Source: Taurinivorans muris (GTDB lineage Bacteria > Desulfobacterota > Desulfovibrionia > Desulfovibrionales > Desulfovibrionaceae). From it: DNA of 64,000 nucleotides. The stretch lies in assembly GCF_025232395.1 (NCBI RefSeq), contig NZ_CP065938.1:930001-994000 (forward strand). The letters are read 5' to 3'. Positions within the stretch are counted from its first letter, which is position 1, and the number at the start of each line of letters is the position of its first letter. The notes below the pieces were generated by a model. It saw only the letters and a program-made list of their open reading frames with translations, made no database searches and was not told where the DNA came from. Shown here in pieces: positions 26,121-35,461 of this stretch. A program made the translations under genes and the position numbers.

Positions 26121-26129
26121 GAGGAAACT

Positions 26130-27026
26130 ATGCCTAATCAGCTTAAACTTGGTCTTCCCAAAGGTTCGCTCGAAGATCCCACCATTTCCCTTTTTGACCG
26201 CGCAGGCTGGAAAATCCGCAAACATATCCGAAATTACTTTCCTGATATTGATGACCCGGAAATAACCGCCCGCCTTTGCCGGGTTCAAGAAATCCCCCAT
26301 TACATCCAAGACGGTATTCTTGACCTTGCCTTGACCGGAAAAGACTGGATAGAGGAAATGGGAATCGACATGAAAAGTGAAAATTCTCCCGTCATCCATA
26401 TTGCCGACCTTGTTTATTCAAAAGTTTCCAACAGACCCGCCCGTTGGGTTTTAGCCGTCGCAGGCGATTCTCCCTATCAAAAACCGGAAGATTTGAAAGG
26501 CAAACGCATTTCGACAGAACTCAAAGGCGTAACGCAGAAATACTTTGAGCGCCTCGGTATTCCCGTGCAAATTAATTATTCATGGGGAGCGACAGAAGCA
26601 AAAGTCGTGGAAGGCTTGGCGGACGCTATCGTTGAAGTCACAGAAACGGAAACGACCATAAAAGCGCATAATCTGCGTGTCATCGACGAAGTTTTTGTTA
26701 CGAACACCGTTCTCATTGCAAACCGGGCGGCTTACGAAAACCCTGTTAAACGCAAAAAAATAGAACAAATCAATCTCCTTTTGCAGGGCGCATTAAAAGC
26801 GGAGTCGCTCGTAGGGATAAAAATGAACGCTCCCGCGGCAAAACTCGATGCAATTCTCGCCCTTTTGCCTGCGCTTAATTCCCCCACGGTCGCAAGCTTG
26901 AAAGATTGCGAATGGCTTTCTTTGGAAACGGTTGTGGACAAGAATTTAGTAAGGGATTTAATCCCGAAACTTCGGGAAAAAGGCGCTGAAGGCATACTTG
27001 AATACGCCCTCAATAAAGTTATTTGA
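26130..27026 (+). CDS. hisG: ATP phosphoribosyltransferase, long form
   Basis: First, feedback-controlled step of histidine synthesis. At 298 residues it is the long form (HisG-L), which carries its own C-terminal ACT-like regulatory domain and does not need HisZ. LGLPKGSLEDPT at the N-terminus, DLALTGKDW near residue 71, and the PRPP-binding stretch around ADAIVEVTETETTIKA (about 170) are conserved. GAGGAAA precedes the ATG. A strong terminator follows the stop. Confidence 0.97.
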   Translation: MPNQLKLGLPKGSLEDPTISLFDRAGWKIRKHIRNYFPDIDDPEITARLCRVQEIPHYIQDGILDLALTGKDWIEEMGIDMKSENSPVIHIADLVYSKVSNRPARWVLAVAGDSPYQKPEDLKGKRISTELKGVTQKYFERLGIPVQINYSWGATEAKVVEGLADAIVEVTETETTIKAHNLRVIDEVFVTNTVLIANRAAYENPVKRKKIEQINLLLQGALKAESLVGIKMNAPAAKLDAILALLPALNSPTVASLKDCEWLSLETVVDKNLVRDLIPKLREKGAEGILEYALNKVI

Positions 27027-27028
27027 AC

Positions 27029-27050
27029 AAGCCCCTTTCGGGGCTTTTCT
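27029..27050 (+). terminator. Terminator of hisI-hisG
   Basis: AAGCCCC (27029-27035), 4 nt, GGGGCTT (27040-27046), then T-rich. It is a compact strong hairpin. Confidence 0.85.
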
Positions 27051-27170
27051 TTACCCATTCTGAAAAAAATATCAGTATAACATGCTGCATTAACAATCTT
27101 TTAAAATGCTTTACTCAAACCGCGTTTTGGCATAGAGTACATTTCTGAAATTATTGATAACCTATTTGAA

Positions 27171-28220
27171 ATGAACAATAAAACAGCCTTCACAACAACG
27201 CTCACTTTTGACGATCCGAGTTTGGCTCAACAGCTCTTTGGTCCGCTGGAACTTTATTTAAAAGAACTCAGCCGATATTCCGGAGCTTCTTTCAGCACAC
27301 GCGGAACAGAACTTTTCATTTCGGCAAATTCCGCAAAAGAACAGGAGCAATTGGCGCTTCTTTTTGCAAAAAGCTATGAAACCCTGCAAAAGGGAAAAGA
27401 ATTGGATGCCCATTCCCTTATTGATGCTTACACACAATTAAAAGCAAACGCCGAAGAAGAACTTTTTCCGCAGTCAAATACCCTTGTCACACCCCGCAAA
27501 ACAATAACGGCACGCAATAATTCACAAAAGATATTTTTGGATTTGATCCGCGAAAAAGAAATGATTTTCGCAACAGGCCCGGCGGGAACCGGCAAAAGTT
27601 ATTTGGCTGTCGCAGCCGCTGTTTCAATGCTCCAAGCCAAGCGGGTAAAAAAGATTATTTTAACGCGCCCGGCAGTGGAAGCAGGAGAAAAACTCGGCTT
27701 TTTGCCCGGAGATATGGAAGAAAAAATCAATCCCTATTTACGCCCGTTATACGATGCGTTAGGCGATATGCTCGGTACAGCCCAGCTGATTGCCAAGCAG
27801 GAAAGCGGACAAATCGAAGTCGCCCCTCTTGCGTTCATGCGGGGCAGAACCCTCAACGAGGCATTTCTTATTCTTGATGAGGCGCAAAACACCACCCGTG
27901 AACAAATGAAAATGTTTTTAACCCGTTTGGGATACGGCTCGCGGGCGATTATCACAGGCGACCTTACACAGATAGATTTACCTCCCATCCATGTGAGCCA
28001 ATTGCAGGAGGGAGAAAAAAAAGGCGAAACAAGATCTGGTCTTATCCATGCATTGAAATTATTGAAACATATCCCGGAAATCGGATTTATCCATTTTAAA
28101 AAAAGCGATGTCGTACGTCACCCCCTTGTGGGACAAATTGTCGATGCATATGACATTTTCGATACCAAAATGAAAAATGAAGACCTTTCCGACAACAGCA
28201 TGAAAAATAATGAAAGCTAA
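27171..28220 (+). CDS. PhoH family ATPase
   Basis: A cytosolic PhoH/YbeZ-type P-loop ATPase of 349 residues. The N-terminal third is the PhoH KH-like region, and the ATPase core starts with ATGPAGTGKSYLA (Walker A, about residue 137) and AFLILDEAQNTTREQMKMFLTR (Walker B, about 230), followed by ITGDLTQID. PhoH/YbeZ partners YbeY in RNA processing, and ybeY is two genes downstream here. The gene overlaps the 7TM-HD gene by 11 bp. Its ribosome binding site is weak. Confidence 0.93.
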   Translation: MNNKTAFTTTLTFDDPSLAQQLFGPLELYLKELSRYSGASFSTRGTELFISANSAKEQEQLALLFAKSYETLQKGKELDAHSLIDAYTQLKANAEEELFPQSNTLVTPRKTITARNNSQKIFLDLIREKEMIFATGPAGTGKSYLAVAAAVSMLQAKRVKKIILTRPAVEAGEKLGFLPGDMEEKINPYLRPLYDALGDMLGTAQLIAKQESGQIEVAPLAFMRGRTLNEAFLILDEAQNTTREQMKMFLTRLGYGSRAIITGDLTQIDLPPIHVSQLQEGEKKGETRSGLIHALKLLKHIPEIGFIHFKKSDVVRHPLVGQIVDAYDIFDTKMKNEDLSDNSMKNNES

Positions 28221-30513
28221 CCAATTAAATTTAAAACAACTGTACATCCATATCAAAGGCATGCTTTTATACCATGACCATGGTTACGGCATGCTTTCTT
28301 TGCTCGGCACAGCCCTTTTACTGGCTTTTTTTATCGGTATTCCTCACAATGACAGCCCTGTCCTTTTTGTCGCGGGAGAAATTGCCGATGAAACCGTCGT
28401 TGCAAAACGGGATTTTCTTGTCGAAGATGAAGAGGGAACCAAAAACCGCCGGGATAAAATCCGAGCCATCCAGCCCCTTGTTTTTGACTATAACCGTGAA
28501 GTCGCCACCCATGTGAGAGAAGCAATTCTCAATTTGCTGCACGCTATCAATACCTTTTCCATCCATAACGATATAAACGGATTGGAAAAAATTCAAAAAC
28601 AATTCAATTCAACTTATGATACGAATGTCAGTTTGGAAGAATTCAAATCGCTTGCCGCCGCAAAACCTCAAGACTTCGCCTTTGACACGCTTCTTCCATG
28701 GATTGATTCCAGACTGTCCGATGGCATTTTGGCTGACAGCAGAATTTTATACAATACTCCCAATTCAATTCTAATCCGTGACACCCAAACCCTTGCGGAA
28801 CGCTTACGCTCCACAAGCACCGGACTTATCGACTTGTCTTCCCTCACCGTCGCCATGGGCAATCAAATCAGAGCGAATTTAGAAATTTCTGAAAATTCCA
28901 AACAGGCATTTTTAAAAATTTTCCCTCATTTTCTTGCCCCGACCCTTTCTTTAAATCAAAAAGAAACCAATGATAAGACCCAAGCCGTCCTAGATTCCAT
29001 CAAACCCATTTATTTTCAAATTCACAAAGGCGAAGTCATTGTGCGCAAGGGCGATATCGTCACCCGTGAAGCACAGTTGAAAATGCAGGCAATTTTTAAC
29101 AACACAAGCACCAATTTCAATTTTTATAAGACAGCCGGAACATTTTTACTCAGCCTGATTTTAATGCTCGGACTTTTTATGACCCCCTCCGGACAAAAAG
29201 GCCGTATTCTCCACTCAAAAGACCAATTGTTCATTGCCGTGATTTTAATCTTGGTCGGAATGGGAGCAGGAAGTCTTGTCCTTTTCGGGCAGTCGTTTTC
29301 TTCGGAACTTTCCCTCAGCCTGCTTGCGTATTTCTTTCCGATTTCGGGTATTGCGGGGCTTGCCGTGCTTATTTTCGCCGCCCGCCGCTACTGCGTCATC
29401 GGATTTTTGGTATCTTTCTATACCTGCCTTCTTTTCCAAGGTGACATTTCCTTATTTTTATTCTATTTTGTCAGTTCCATGATCAATACTTGGCTGATTT
29501 TACGCTCACAGTCACGCCAAGACGTTGTCTGGAGCGTTATCCCGCTTTTCACCGCCTTGCTGATCACCGGTTTTTCTTCCGCACTCATCATGGGATTATC
29601 CCCTACCAAATACCTTACGCTCATTTATCTGCTTGCGGCGAATGCAATCTTATCCATTGTCATTCTCTTTGCCCTCAGTCCGATTTTGGAAATGATGTTC
29701 GGTTACACCACACGGTTCCGGCTCATGGAACTTATGAACCTTGACCACCCTCTTCTGCAAAAACTCATGATGGAAACCCCCGGAACATACCACCACTGCC
29801 TGGTTGTTTCCAACCTCGTGGAAGCAGGGGCGAAAGCCATAGGGGCGAACAGCTTATTGGCGAAAGTCGGAGCATTGTACCATGATATCGGAAAACTCGG
29901 ACATCCGCACTATTTCAGTGAAAATCAGTTCGACGGTGTCAATCCCCATGACAAGCTTTCTCCCCGCATGAGCTGTCTGATTATTTTTTCCCATGTGAAA
30001 TTCGGCATCGAACTTGCCGAACTGCATAAGCTCGGCAAAGAAATTACGGACATGATTTGCCAGCACCACGGAACAAGAATGCCCATGTATTTTTACCACA
30101 AGGCGGTCAAAGCCGGAGAAAACCCGAAAGAAGCGGACTTCCGCTATTCAGGTCCGCGCCCGCAAACCAAAGAAGCCGCAATCCTCATGATGGCTGACAC
30201 CTTGGAAGCCGCAATCCGCTCCATGCCGGACCCAAGTTCCGCAAGAATAAGCAGCTCCGTTGAAACGCTGGTAAAAAACATCTATGCGGAGGGACAGCTT
30301 GACGAAGCGGATCTGACGTTTAAAGACTTAACAAAGCTCATTGATGGATTTACACGGACGCTTATCGCATTAAACCACCAAAGAATCAGTTATCCGACCA
30401 TAAAAATCAACGATCCCAATACGAAAGAAGAACAAAAAAATTCAGAAAACAAATCTGAAACTAAAACGGAAAGCAAACCGGAAAACAGAGAAGAAAAACA
30501 AAAAATCCAATAA
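28210..30513 (+). CDS. 7TM-HD family membrane phosphohydrolase (PgpH-like)
   Basis: The 767-residue protein has the 7TMR-HD plan: a first helix at about 20-36, an extracytoplasmic domain to about 300, seven transmembrane helices (about 305-500), and a cytosolic HD domain (about 515-700) with the metal motif ALYHDIGKLGHP and a downstream CQHHGTR. In Firmicutes this family (PgpH) hydrolyses cyclic di-AMP; whether that holds here is inference. The C-terminal 35 residues are a low-complexity Lys/Glu tail. The phoH - 7TM-HD - ybeY order is widespread. Confidence 0.9.
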   Translation: MKANQLNLKQLYIHIKGMLLYHDHGYGMLSLLGTALLLAFFIGIPHNDSPVLFVAGEIADETVVAKRDFLVEDEEGTKNRRDKIRAIQPLVFDYNREVATHVREAILNLLHAINTFSIHNDINGLEKIQKQFNSTYDTNVSLEEFKSLAAAKPQDFAFDTLLPWIDSRLSDGILADSRILYNTPNSILIRDTQTLAERLRSTSTGLIDLSSLTVAMGNQIRANLEISENSKQAFLKIFPHFLAPTLSLNQKETNDKTQAVLDSIKPIYFQIHKGEVIVRKGDIVTREAQLKMQAIFNNTSTNFNFYKTAGTFLLSLILMLGLFMTPSGQKGRILHSKDQLFIAVILILVGMGAGSLVLFGQSFSSELSLSLLAYFFPISGIAGLAVLIFAARRYCVIGFLVSFYTCLLFQGDISLFLFYFVSSMINTWLILRSQSRQDVVWSVIPLFTALLITGFSSALIMGLSPTKYLTLIYLLAANAILSIVILFALSPILEMMFGYTTRFRLMELMNLDHPLLQKLMMETPGTYHHCLVVSNLVEAGAKAIGANSLLAKVGALYHDIGKLGHPHYFSENQFDGVNPHDKLSPRMSCLIIFSHVKFGIELAELHKLGKEITDMICQHHGTRMPMYFYHKAVKAGENPKEADFRYSGPRPQTKEAAILMMADTLEAAIRSMPDPSSARISSSVETLVKNIYAEGQLDEADLTFKDLTKLIDGFTRTLIALNHQRISYPTIKINDPNTKEEQKNSENKSETKTESKPENREEKQKIQ

Positions 30514-30522
30514 ATACGCCGC

Positions 30523-31041
30523 ATGATGAAAAACAAGTATGACATAAGAATTGACAGCCTCCCCCCCTATCCCAAAAAACTGTGGGAAGAAATACTTGTT
30601 CTTTTTCTCGGTCTTTTAGAAACGCATAAAAATTTTTCTTTTAAAAACTGTACATTAACCTTGCTAGTTGTCAAAGATAACGATATGATTTCTTACAACA
30701 AAGAGCAAATGAATGCTTATGGACCTACCAATATTCTGAGCTTTCCGGAAAACGACAGCAAAACGGTATTCATCGGCAAAGCGCAATCCGCCATTATGAA
30801 AAACCGCAGCAGTTTGGGAACTCTCATTTTAAGCATTGACACGCTTTTGCGTGAAGCATATTTGTACGGACAAAATCCCCAGACCCATGCGGTACGGCTT
30901 CTCGCCCATGGGCTCGCCCATTTGCTGGGATACGACCACGGAAAAGAAATGTGGGAATTGACAGATTTTTTAGAAGATAATTTTTCACGGCAAGAATATT
31001 CACACACCATCACCCCTTTTTGGAGTTTTACACATGGCTAA
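30523..31041 (+). CDS. ybeY: Endoribonuclease YbeY (16S rRNA maturation factor)
   Basis: A zinc-dependent endoribonuclease that matures the 16S rRNA 3' end and takes part in ribosome quality control. The 172-residue protein has the metal motif [11 protein letters not shown] near residue 131 and the conserved GPTNILSFP before it. The next gene, era, overlaps its 3' end by 8 bp. Confidence 0.95.
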   Translation: MMKNKYDIRIDSLPPYPKKLWEEILVLFLGLLETHKNFSFKNCTLTLLVVKDNDMISYNKEQMNAYGPTNILSFPENDSKTVFIGKAQSAIMKNRSSLGTLILSIDTLLREAYLYGQNPQTHAVRLLAHGLAHLLGYDHGKEMWELTDFLEDNFSRQEYSHTITPFWSFTHG

Positions 31042-31957
31042 ATCACATCGCTGCGGCTGGGTTGTCCTCATGGGACCGCCAAATGCCGGAAAATCAACAC
31101 TCACCAATGCTCTTATCGGGCAGAAAGTAAGTATTGTCACCAGCAAACCGCAAACAACAAGAAACCGCATTATCGGTATTTGCTCCGAAGACAACGCCCA
31201 AGTGATTTTCATGGATACGCCGGGACTGCACCATGATAAAAATCAAATGCGCGGACCTCTTGGAAAACAGATGATTCAGGCGACATGGCAAAGCTTGTCC
31301 ACCGCCAATGCGATTATGATGGTGCTTGATTCCGATTTATACATCCGAAAACCGGAATTTTTGGAGCGTGATATAGCTTCTTTCAAAATGGCGTTCGCAC
31401 AAGAGGAACGCCCTGTTTTCATCATCGTCAACAAAGTGGATTTATTCGCCGATAAGGCGAAAATGCTGCCCCTTTTGGAAAAATTGCATGAGGATTTGCC
31501 AAAAGCAACGCTCTATCCTTTGTCCGCAGCACAAAAAGACGGCATAGCGGAACTCAAAAAAATGCTTATCGACGCAATGCCGGAAGGTGAGCCCCAATTT
31601 CCGAAAGACCAACTTTCAACCGCACCGACCCGTTTTTTGTGTGCGGAAATCATCCGCGAAAAGGTTTTCGACCATTTGCGCCAAGAAGTCCCCTACACGA
31701 CTGCCGTCGATATTGAACACTGGGAAGAAATTCCTGAAAAAAATCAAACCATTATCAATGCGGTCATTTATGTTGCGCGCTCTTCCCACAAAGCCATGGT
31801 CATAGGACGTGCAGGAACGACCATTAAAGAGATCGGAACGCTCGCCCGCAAAGACATTCAGGAGCTTATCGGGGGCAAAGTCCATTTGGAGCTTTGGGTG
31901 AAAGTCAAAGAAAACTGGCTTGAAGAAATTAATTTATATACTGAAGAAATGCTTTAA
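31034..31957 (+). CDS. era: GTPase Era
   Basis: Era is a 30S subunit assembly GTPase that binds 16S rRNA. The 307-residue protein has G1 [10 protein letters not shown] (residue 11), G2 in [11 protein letters not shown]3 DTPGLHH, G4 NKVD (about 136), and a C-terminal KH domain with [13 protein letters not shown]. It overlaps ybeY, which is its common functional neighbour. Confidence 0.97.
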   Translation: MAKSHRCGWVVLMGPPNAGKSTLTNALIGQKVSIVTSKPQTTRNRIIGICSEDNAQVIFMDTPGLHHDKNQMRGPLGKQMIQATWQSLSTANAIMMVLDSDLYIRKPEFLERDIASFKMAFAQEERPVFIIVNKVDLFADKAKMLPLLEKLHEDLPKATLYPLSAAQKDGIAELKKMLIDAMPEGEPQFPKDQLSTAPTRFLCAEIIREKVFDHLRQEVPYTTAVDIEHWEEIPEKNQTIINAVIYVARSSHKAMVIGRAGTTIKEIGTLARKDIQELIGGKVHLELWVKVKENWLEEINLYTEEML

Positions 31958-31974
31958 AAACAGAGAGAAACACC

Positions 31975-32661
31975 ATGAGCGAACTTGCGGAACGGTATTT
32001 TAAAGTTAAGGAACGCGTACATGAAGCCTGCAAAAAAGCAGGACGGAAGGAAGAAGAAGTCACCCTTGTCGCCGTTTCAAAATTCCACCCCATTGAGGCG
32101 ATTATGGAAGTTGCGGAACTTGGACAAAAAGAATTCGGTGAAAATTATATCCAGGAAGCGCTGGAAAAAATTGCTCTGCGTCCGGATTTAAAATGGCATG
32201 CCATAGGTCCGGTACAAAGCAAAAAAACAAAAGAAATCATTGGCAAATTCAGCCTTATCGAAAGTTTGGCTTCCGATTCCTTATTGAAAGAACTTGAAAA
32301 ACGAACACAAAACAGCAACCAGCGCCAAGATGTTCTGTTGCAGGTGAACATCGGACGGGAAGGACAAAAATCAGGACTGCTTGCTGAAGAAGTTCTTCCT
32401 TTTGCTCAAAAAGTTCTTCAAATTCCCGCTTTAAAACTCTGCGGGCTCATGTGTTTGCCTCCTTTGGACGACAATCCGGAACACACACGCCCTTATTTCA
32501 TTCAATTAAGAGAATTAAAAGAAAAAATCGAAAAAGAACTGAATATGACACTGCCCCATTTGTCTATGGGCATGAGTGCGGATTTTCCCGTCGCCATTGA
32601 AGAAGGAGCGACAATCATCCGTGTTGGTACGGACATTTTCGGTCCCCGCAAACAATATTAA
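31975..32661 (+). CDS. YggS/PLPBP family pyridoxal phosphate-binding protein
   Basis: A 228-residue single-domain PLP protein with an alanine-racemase-like TIM barrel. The PLP lysine is in LVAVSKFHP (about residue 36), and phosphate-binding residues are in LSMGMSADFPVAIEEG and IRVGTDIFG at the C-terminus. The family keeps PLP homeostasis and has no known enzymatic activity. It follows era by 17 bp. Confidence 0.94.
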   Translation: MSELAERYFKVKERVHEACKKAGRKEEEVTLVAVSKFHPIEAIMEVAELGQKEFGENYIQEALEKIALRPDLKWHAIGPVQSKKTKEIIGKFSLIESLASDSLLKELEKRTQNSNQRQDVLLQVNIGREGQKSGLLAEEVLPFAQKVLQIPALKLCGLMCLPPLDDNPEHTRPYFIQLRELKEKIEKELNMTLPHLSMGMSADFPVAIEEGATIIRVGTDIFGPRKQY

Positions 32662-32666
32662 ACATA

Positions 32667-32694
32667 TTGCCTTTTTACAAATTTTCTGTATAGT
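32667..32694 (+). promoter_or_regulatory. Candidate promoter of the fli operon
   Basis: TTGCCT (32667-32672), 16 bp, TATAGT (32689-32694), 20 bp before fliL. No sigma28 or sigma54 flagellar promoter is apparent here. Confidence 0.4.
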
Positions 32695-32714
32695 TACGGC
32701 ACTGGAGAATGAAT

Positions 32715-33281
32715 ATGGCAAATGAACCGACAAATCAAGAACAACCCAAGAAAAAAAGCAAATTGAAACTCATCATTATTCTTCTTATCCTGCTCCTGCT
32801 CATTTTAGGCGGCGTAGCCACGTATTGGTGGTTAAATCTCCGTGTGCCGGAACCTGTGAACACGGAAATCCCGCAGCAGACCCAAACAGCAGAAGCTCCG
32901 GCTGAAAAACCCAAAGAAGAAAATTCCCTTGTGGAAAACGTGAAAAATCTCCGTGAACAAATCGCTCCTACGAAAACTTTATTAAATATCGTCACCATCC
33001 CTACTGTAACGATAAATTTAGCCGATAAAGACAGTATACGGTACTTAAAAGTCGGTTTTGACATAGAGCTGAGCACAAAAGATGCCGCCGAAGCTCTTGA
33101 GGAACAAAAAGCACGCATACGCGATTCCATCATTATTTTGCTTTCAAGCAAAACCTATTCTGAACTTTCCACGACAGAAGGCAAGTTGAAAGTGAAAAAT
33201 GAAATTTCAACACGCCTTAACCAAATTTTAGGTGTTCCTCGTGTTGTTCAAATTTATTTTAATGAATTTGTCATTAACTAA
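32715..33281 (+). CDS. fliL: Flagellar basal-body protein FliL
   Basis: FliL sits beside the stator and supports torque. The ATG at 32715 is preferred to 32709 because GGAG then lies seven bases upstream. The 188-residue protein has a Lys-rich cytosolic N-terminus, one transmembrane helix (about 18-40), a Pro/Glu-rich linker and a periplasmic C-terminal FliL domain with TVTINLADKDSIRYLKVGF. It heads fliL-N-O-P-Q. Confidence 0.9.
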   Translation: MANEPTNQEQPKKKSKLKLIIILLILLLLILGGVATYWWLNLRVPEPVNTEIPQQTQTAEAPAEKPKEENSLVENVKNLREQIAPTKTLLNIVTIPTVTINLADKDSIRYLKVGFDIELSTKDAAEALEEQKARIRDSIIILLSSKTYSELSTTEGKLKVKNEISTRLNQILGVPRVVQIYFNEFVIN

Positions 33282-33292
33282 AGGATAAAATT

Positions 33293-33835
33293 ATGAGCCA
33301 AGAAGAAATGTCTGAAGACGAAAGACTGGCGGCGGAATGGGCAGCCAGTCTGGAAGCGGAAGCGGAAAACAATAAAGAACTTGATGAGGAAAATTTTGGT
33401 GAAAACGCCCCTGCCGATGATGACGCAAAATTAGCGGAAGAATGGGCGGCTGCCTTAGCTACCGACGAACAGGAACAGTCAAAGAAAAAAAACAGACAGC
33501 TTGCGGCGGAAGTTTCAGAACCTTCATATAAAAACTTGACCGATGTCGCAAAAATCACTCCCCAAGACAATCAAAAGAGGGAACTTGACTTCATTCTTGA
33601 CATTCCTCTTGATGTTTCCGCAGAACTTGGCAAAACAAGACTTCTGATTAAAGACTTGCTCCAATTAGGACAAGGTTCCGTTATTGAATTGAACAAATTA
33701 GCCGGCGAACCCTTGGAAATTTTCGTTAACGGCAAACTTGTCGCCCGCGGCGAAGCTGTTGTCGTCAACGAAAAATTCGGCGTCCGCCTTACCGATATCA
33801 TCAGTCCAATCGAACGAATAACACAGCTAAGCTAA
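33293..33835 (+). CDS. fliN: Flagellar motor switch protein FliN, with duplicated N-terminal motif
   Basis: FliN is the C-ring base and a docking site for FliH in export. The C-terminal SpoA domain (about 95-178: LDIPLDVSAELGKTRLLIKDL, then LGQGSVIELNKLAGEPLEIFVNG) is typical. At 180 residues it is longer than the usual 100-140. The extra is an acidic N-terminus holding the motif L-A-x-E-W-A-A-x-L twice, at residues about 12-20 and 46-54. Many FliN proteins have one such helix. Confidence 0.93.
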   Translation: MSQEEMSEDERLAAEWAASLEAEAENNKELDEENFGENAPADDDAKLAEEWAAALATDEQEQSKKKNRQLAAEVSEPSYKNLTDVAKITPQDNQKRELDFILDIPLDVSAELGKTRLLIKDLLQLGQGSVIELNKLAGEPLEIFVNGKLVARGEAVVVNEKFGVRLTDIISPIERITQLS

Positions 33836-33846
33836 AATTTTTTATG

Positions 33847-33875
33847 AAAGAGATACTTGTTATCTCTTTTTTTTT
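33847..33875 (+). terminator. Intra-operon terminator/attenuator between fliN and fliO
   Basis: AAAGAGATA (33847-33855), 5 nt, TATCTCTTT (33861-33869), then six more T. It has the form of an intrinsic terminator although fliO-P-Q continue in the same direction with no visible promoter, so partial termination is likely. Confidence 0.65.
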
Positions 33876-33891
33876 AGGTTAAAAAAACACC

Positions 33892-34461
33892 ATGAAATCA
33901 ATAAGCATATTTTTCCTTTCCTTTTGCCTCATTTTCACAATCAGTCTTTTCGCACAAGACTCTTTCGCCGCCCCCGATCCTGTTCAAAATGACGTAGCAA
34001 GAGAAGAACAAAGCAAAGACACGAATACTGCCCAAGAACAAAAAACTCCCTTGAACCAAGTCCAAAAGCAGGAAGTTTTTGCAGCATCAAAAGAAATGCC
34101 GAGCACACCAAGCGCAACAAACACTCCAAGCACAACATGGGGAAATTATTTTCAAGGGCTTGGCATAATGCTTTTGCTTTTGTTCGTCTTTTGGTATATC
34201 CTCAAATTAATGCGAAAATACGGCAACGGAAGATTTTTACCCAATCAAAAACTCCTTCCCCGCGACAGCATGTACCTTGAGGGACAAATCCCTTTGGGAC
34301 CGGGAAAAAGTGTTGTTATTGTCAAAGTTCTTGATGAAAGGCTCATACTTGGCGTTACGGAAAAAAATATTAATTTGCTTTCAAAAACAGGAATAAACCA
34401 TGCTGAAACATTTGAAGAACTTATGCGGCAAACTGCCCATAAAGACAATACTGACGCTTAG
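33892..34461 (+). CDS. fliO: Flagellar export protein FliO
   Basis: FliO assists assembly of the FliP ring of the flagellar export gate. The 189-residue protein has a signal peptide (1-26, SFAA), a low-complexity linker, one transmembrane helix (about 88-104), and a cytosolic domain with LPRDSMYLEGQIPLGPGKSVVIVKV, the conserved FliO core. Its 3' end overlaps fliP by 62 bp. Confidence 0.88.
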   Translation: MKSISIFFLSFCLIFTISLFAQDSFAAPDPVQNDVAREEQSKDTNTAQEQKTPLNQVQKQEVFAASKEMPSTPSATNTPSTTWGNYFQGLGIMLLLLFVFWYILKLMRKYGNGRFLPNQKLLPRDSMYLEGQIPLGPGKSVVIVKVLDERLILGVTEKNINLLSKTGINHAETFEELMRQTAHKDNTDA

Positions 34462-35173
34462 TTTCGTTCTTCTTCCTTTTCAAGCCCTTGCGGAAGTTCC
34501 CACGTTCACCATGACCCTCGCAGGCGGTGAAGTCGAACCTTCCGCCGTGGCATTAAGTTTGGAAATCTTATTTCTTTTCACCATTCTTTCCCTTGCCCCC
34601 GCCATTGCCATGACAGTGACAAGTTTCACCCGGATCATCATTGTTTTCCACTTCCTGCGCCAAGCCATGGGCATACAGCAAATTCCCCCCACGCAAATTT
34701 TGGCGAGTTTGGCTATTTTCATGTCCGTCGTGATCATGTATCCGGTGGGGAAAGATATCAATGACAACGCCTTGCAGCCTTATCTGCAGGAAATGATCGG
34801 TTTTGATGAAGCCTTGCAGCGGGCGGAAATCCCCCTCAGGAATTTCATGTTTAAACACACGCGGGAAAAAGATTTGTCCCTTTTTTATTCTATCGCTCAA
34901 ATGGACGCCCCCCAAAACAAGGATGAAGTACCGACTATCATGCTTGCGGCAGCCTACGTGATCAGCGAATTGAAAACAGCGTTCAGCATCGGTTTTTTAA
35001 TCTATATTCCGTTCCTCATTGTCGATATGGTCGTATCCAGCACCCTGCTCGCCATGGGTATGATGATGCTTCCGCCCATGATGGTTTCCATGCCTTTTAA
35101 ACTTCTCCTCTTCGTTATTGTGGACGGCTGGAACTTGATCATCGGTTCACTTGTAAACAGTTTTTTATTCTGA
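34400..35173 (+). CDS. fliP: Flagellar export gate protein FliP
   Basis: FliP forms the core of the type III export gate. The 257-residue protein begins with a cleavable signal peptide (residues about 1-31, ALA/E), as in other FliP, which supports this start despite the 62-bp overlap with fliO. Conserved segments are TSFTRIIIVFHFLRQAMG, PPTQILASLA and MGMMMLPPMMVSMPFK. Four helices span the membrane. Confidence 0.97.
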   Translation: MLKHLKNLCGKLPIKTILTLSFVLLPFQALAEVPTFTMTLAGGEVEPSAVALSLEILFLFTILSLAPAIAMTVTSFTRIIIVFHFLRQAMGIQQIPPTQILASLAIFMSVVIMYPVGKDINDNALQPYLQEMIGFDEALQRAEIPLRNFMFKHTREKDLSLFYSIAQMDAPQNKDEVPTIMLAAAYVISELKTAFSIGFLIYIPFLIVDMVVSSTLLAMGMMMLPPMMVSMPFKLLLFVIVDGWNLIIGSLVNSFLF

Positions 35174-35182
35174 GGTAGTGTT

Positions 35183-35452
35183 ATGAGTCCAGAATTTGTT
35201 ATCGGTTTTATGCGGAGCGCCATAGAACTTACCCTCAGCCTCGCTCTGCCCATGCTGTTAGCCGGGCTTTCTGTCGGAATTATAGTCAGCATCATTCAAG
35301 CGGCAACGCAAATCCAAGAACAGACCCTTACGTTTATTCCCAAGCTTTGTGTGATATTCGGCATGCTTATTTATTCCTTTCCTTGGATATTGGAAAGAAT
35401 TTCTTCTTTTACCACCAATATTTTGATAAATATTCCGCAATATGTCCGGTAG
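35183..35452 (+). CDS. fliQ: Flagellar export gate protein FliQ
   Basis: An 89-residue protein of two helices (about 17-37 and 50-72) and the conserved GLSVGIIVSIIQAATQIQEQTL loop. It forms the gate together with FliP and FliR. fliR is not in the window; selB starts 10 bp later on the same strand. Confidence 0.95.
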   Translation: MSPEFVIGFMRSAIELTLSLALPMLLAGLSVGIIVSIIQAATQIQEQTLTFIPKLCVIFGMLIYSFPWILERISSFTTNILINIPQYVR

Positions 35453-35461
35453 CAGGCTCTT

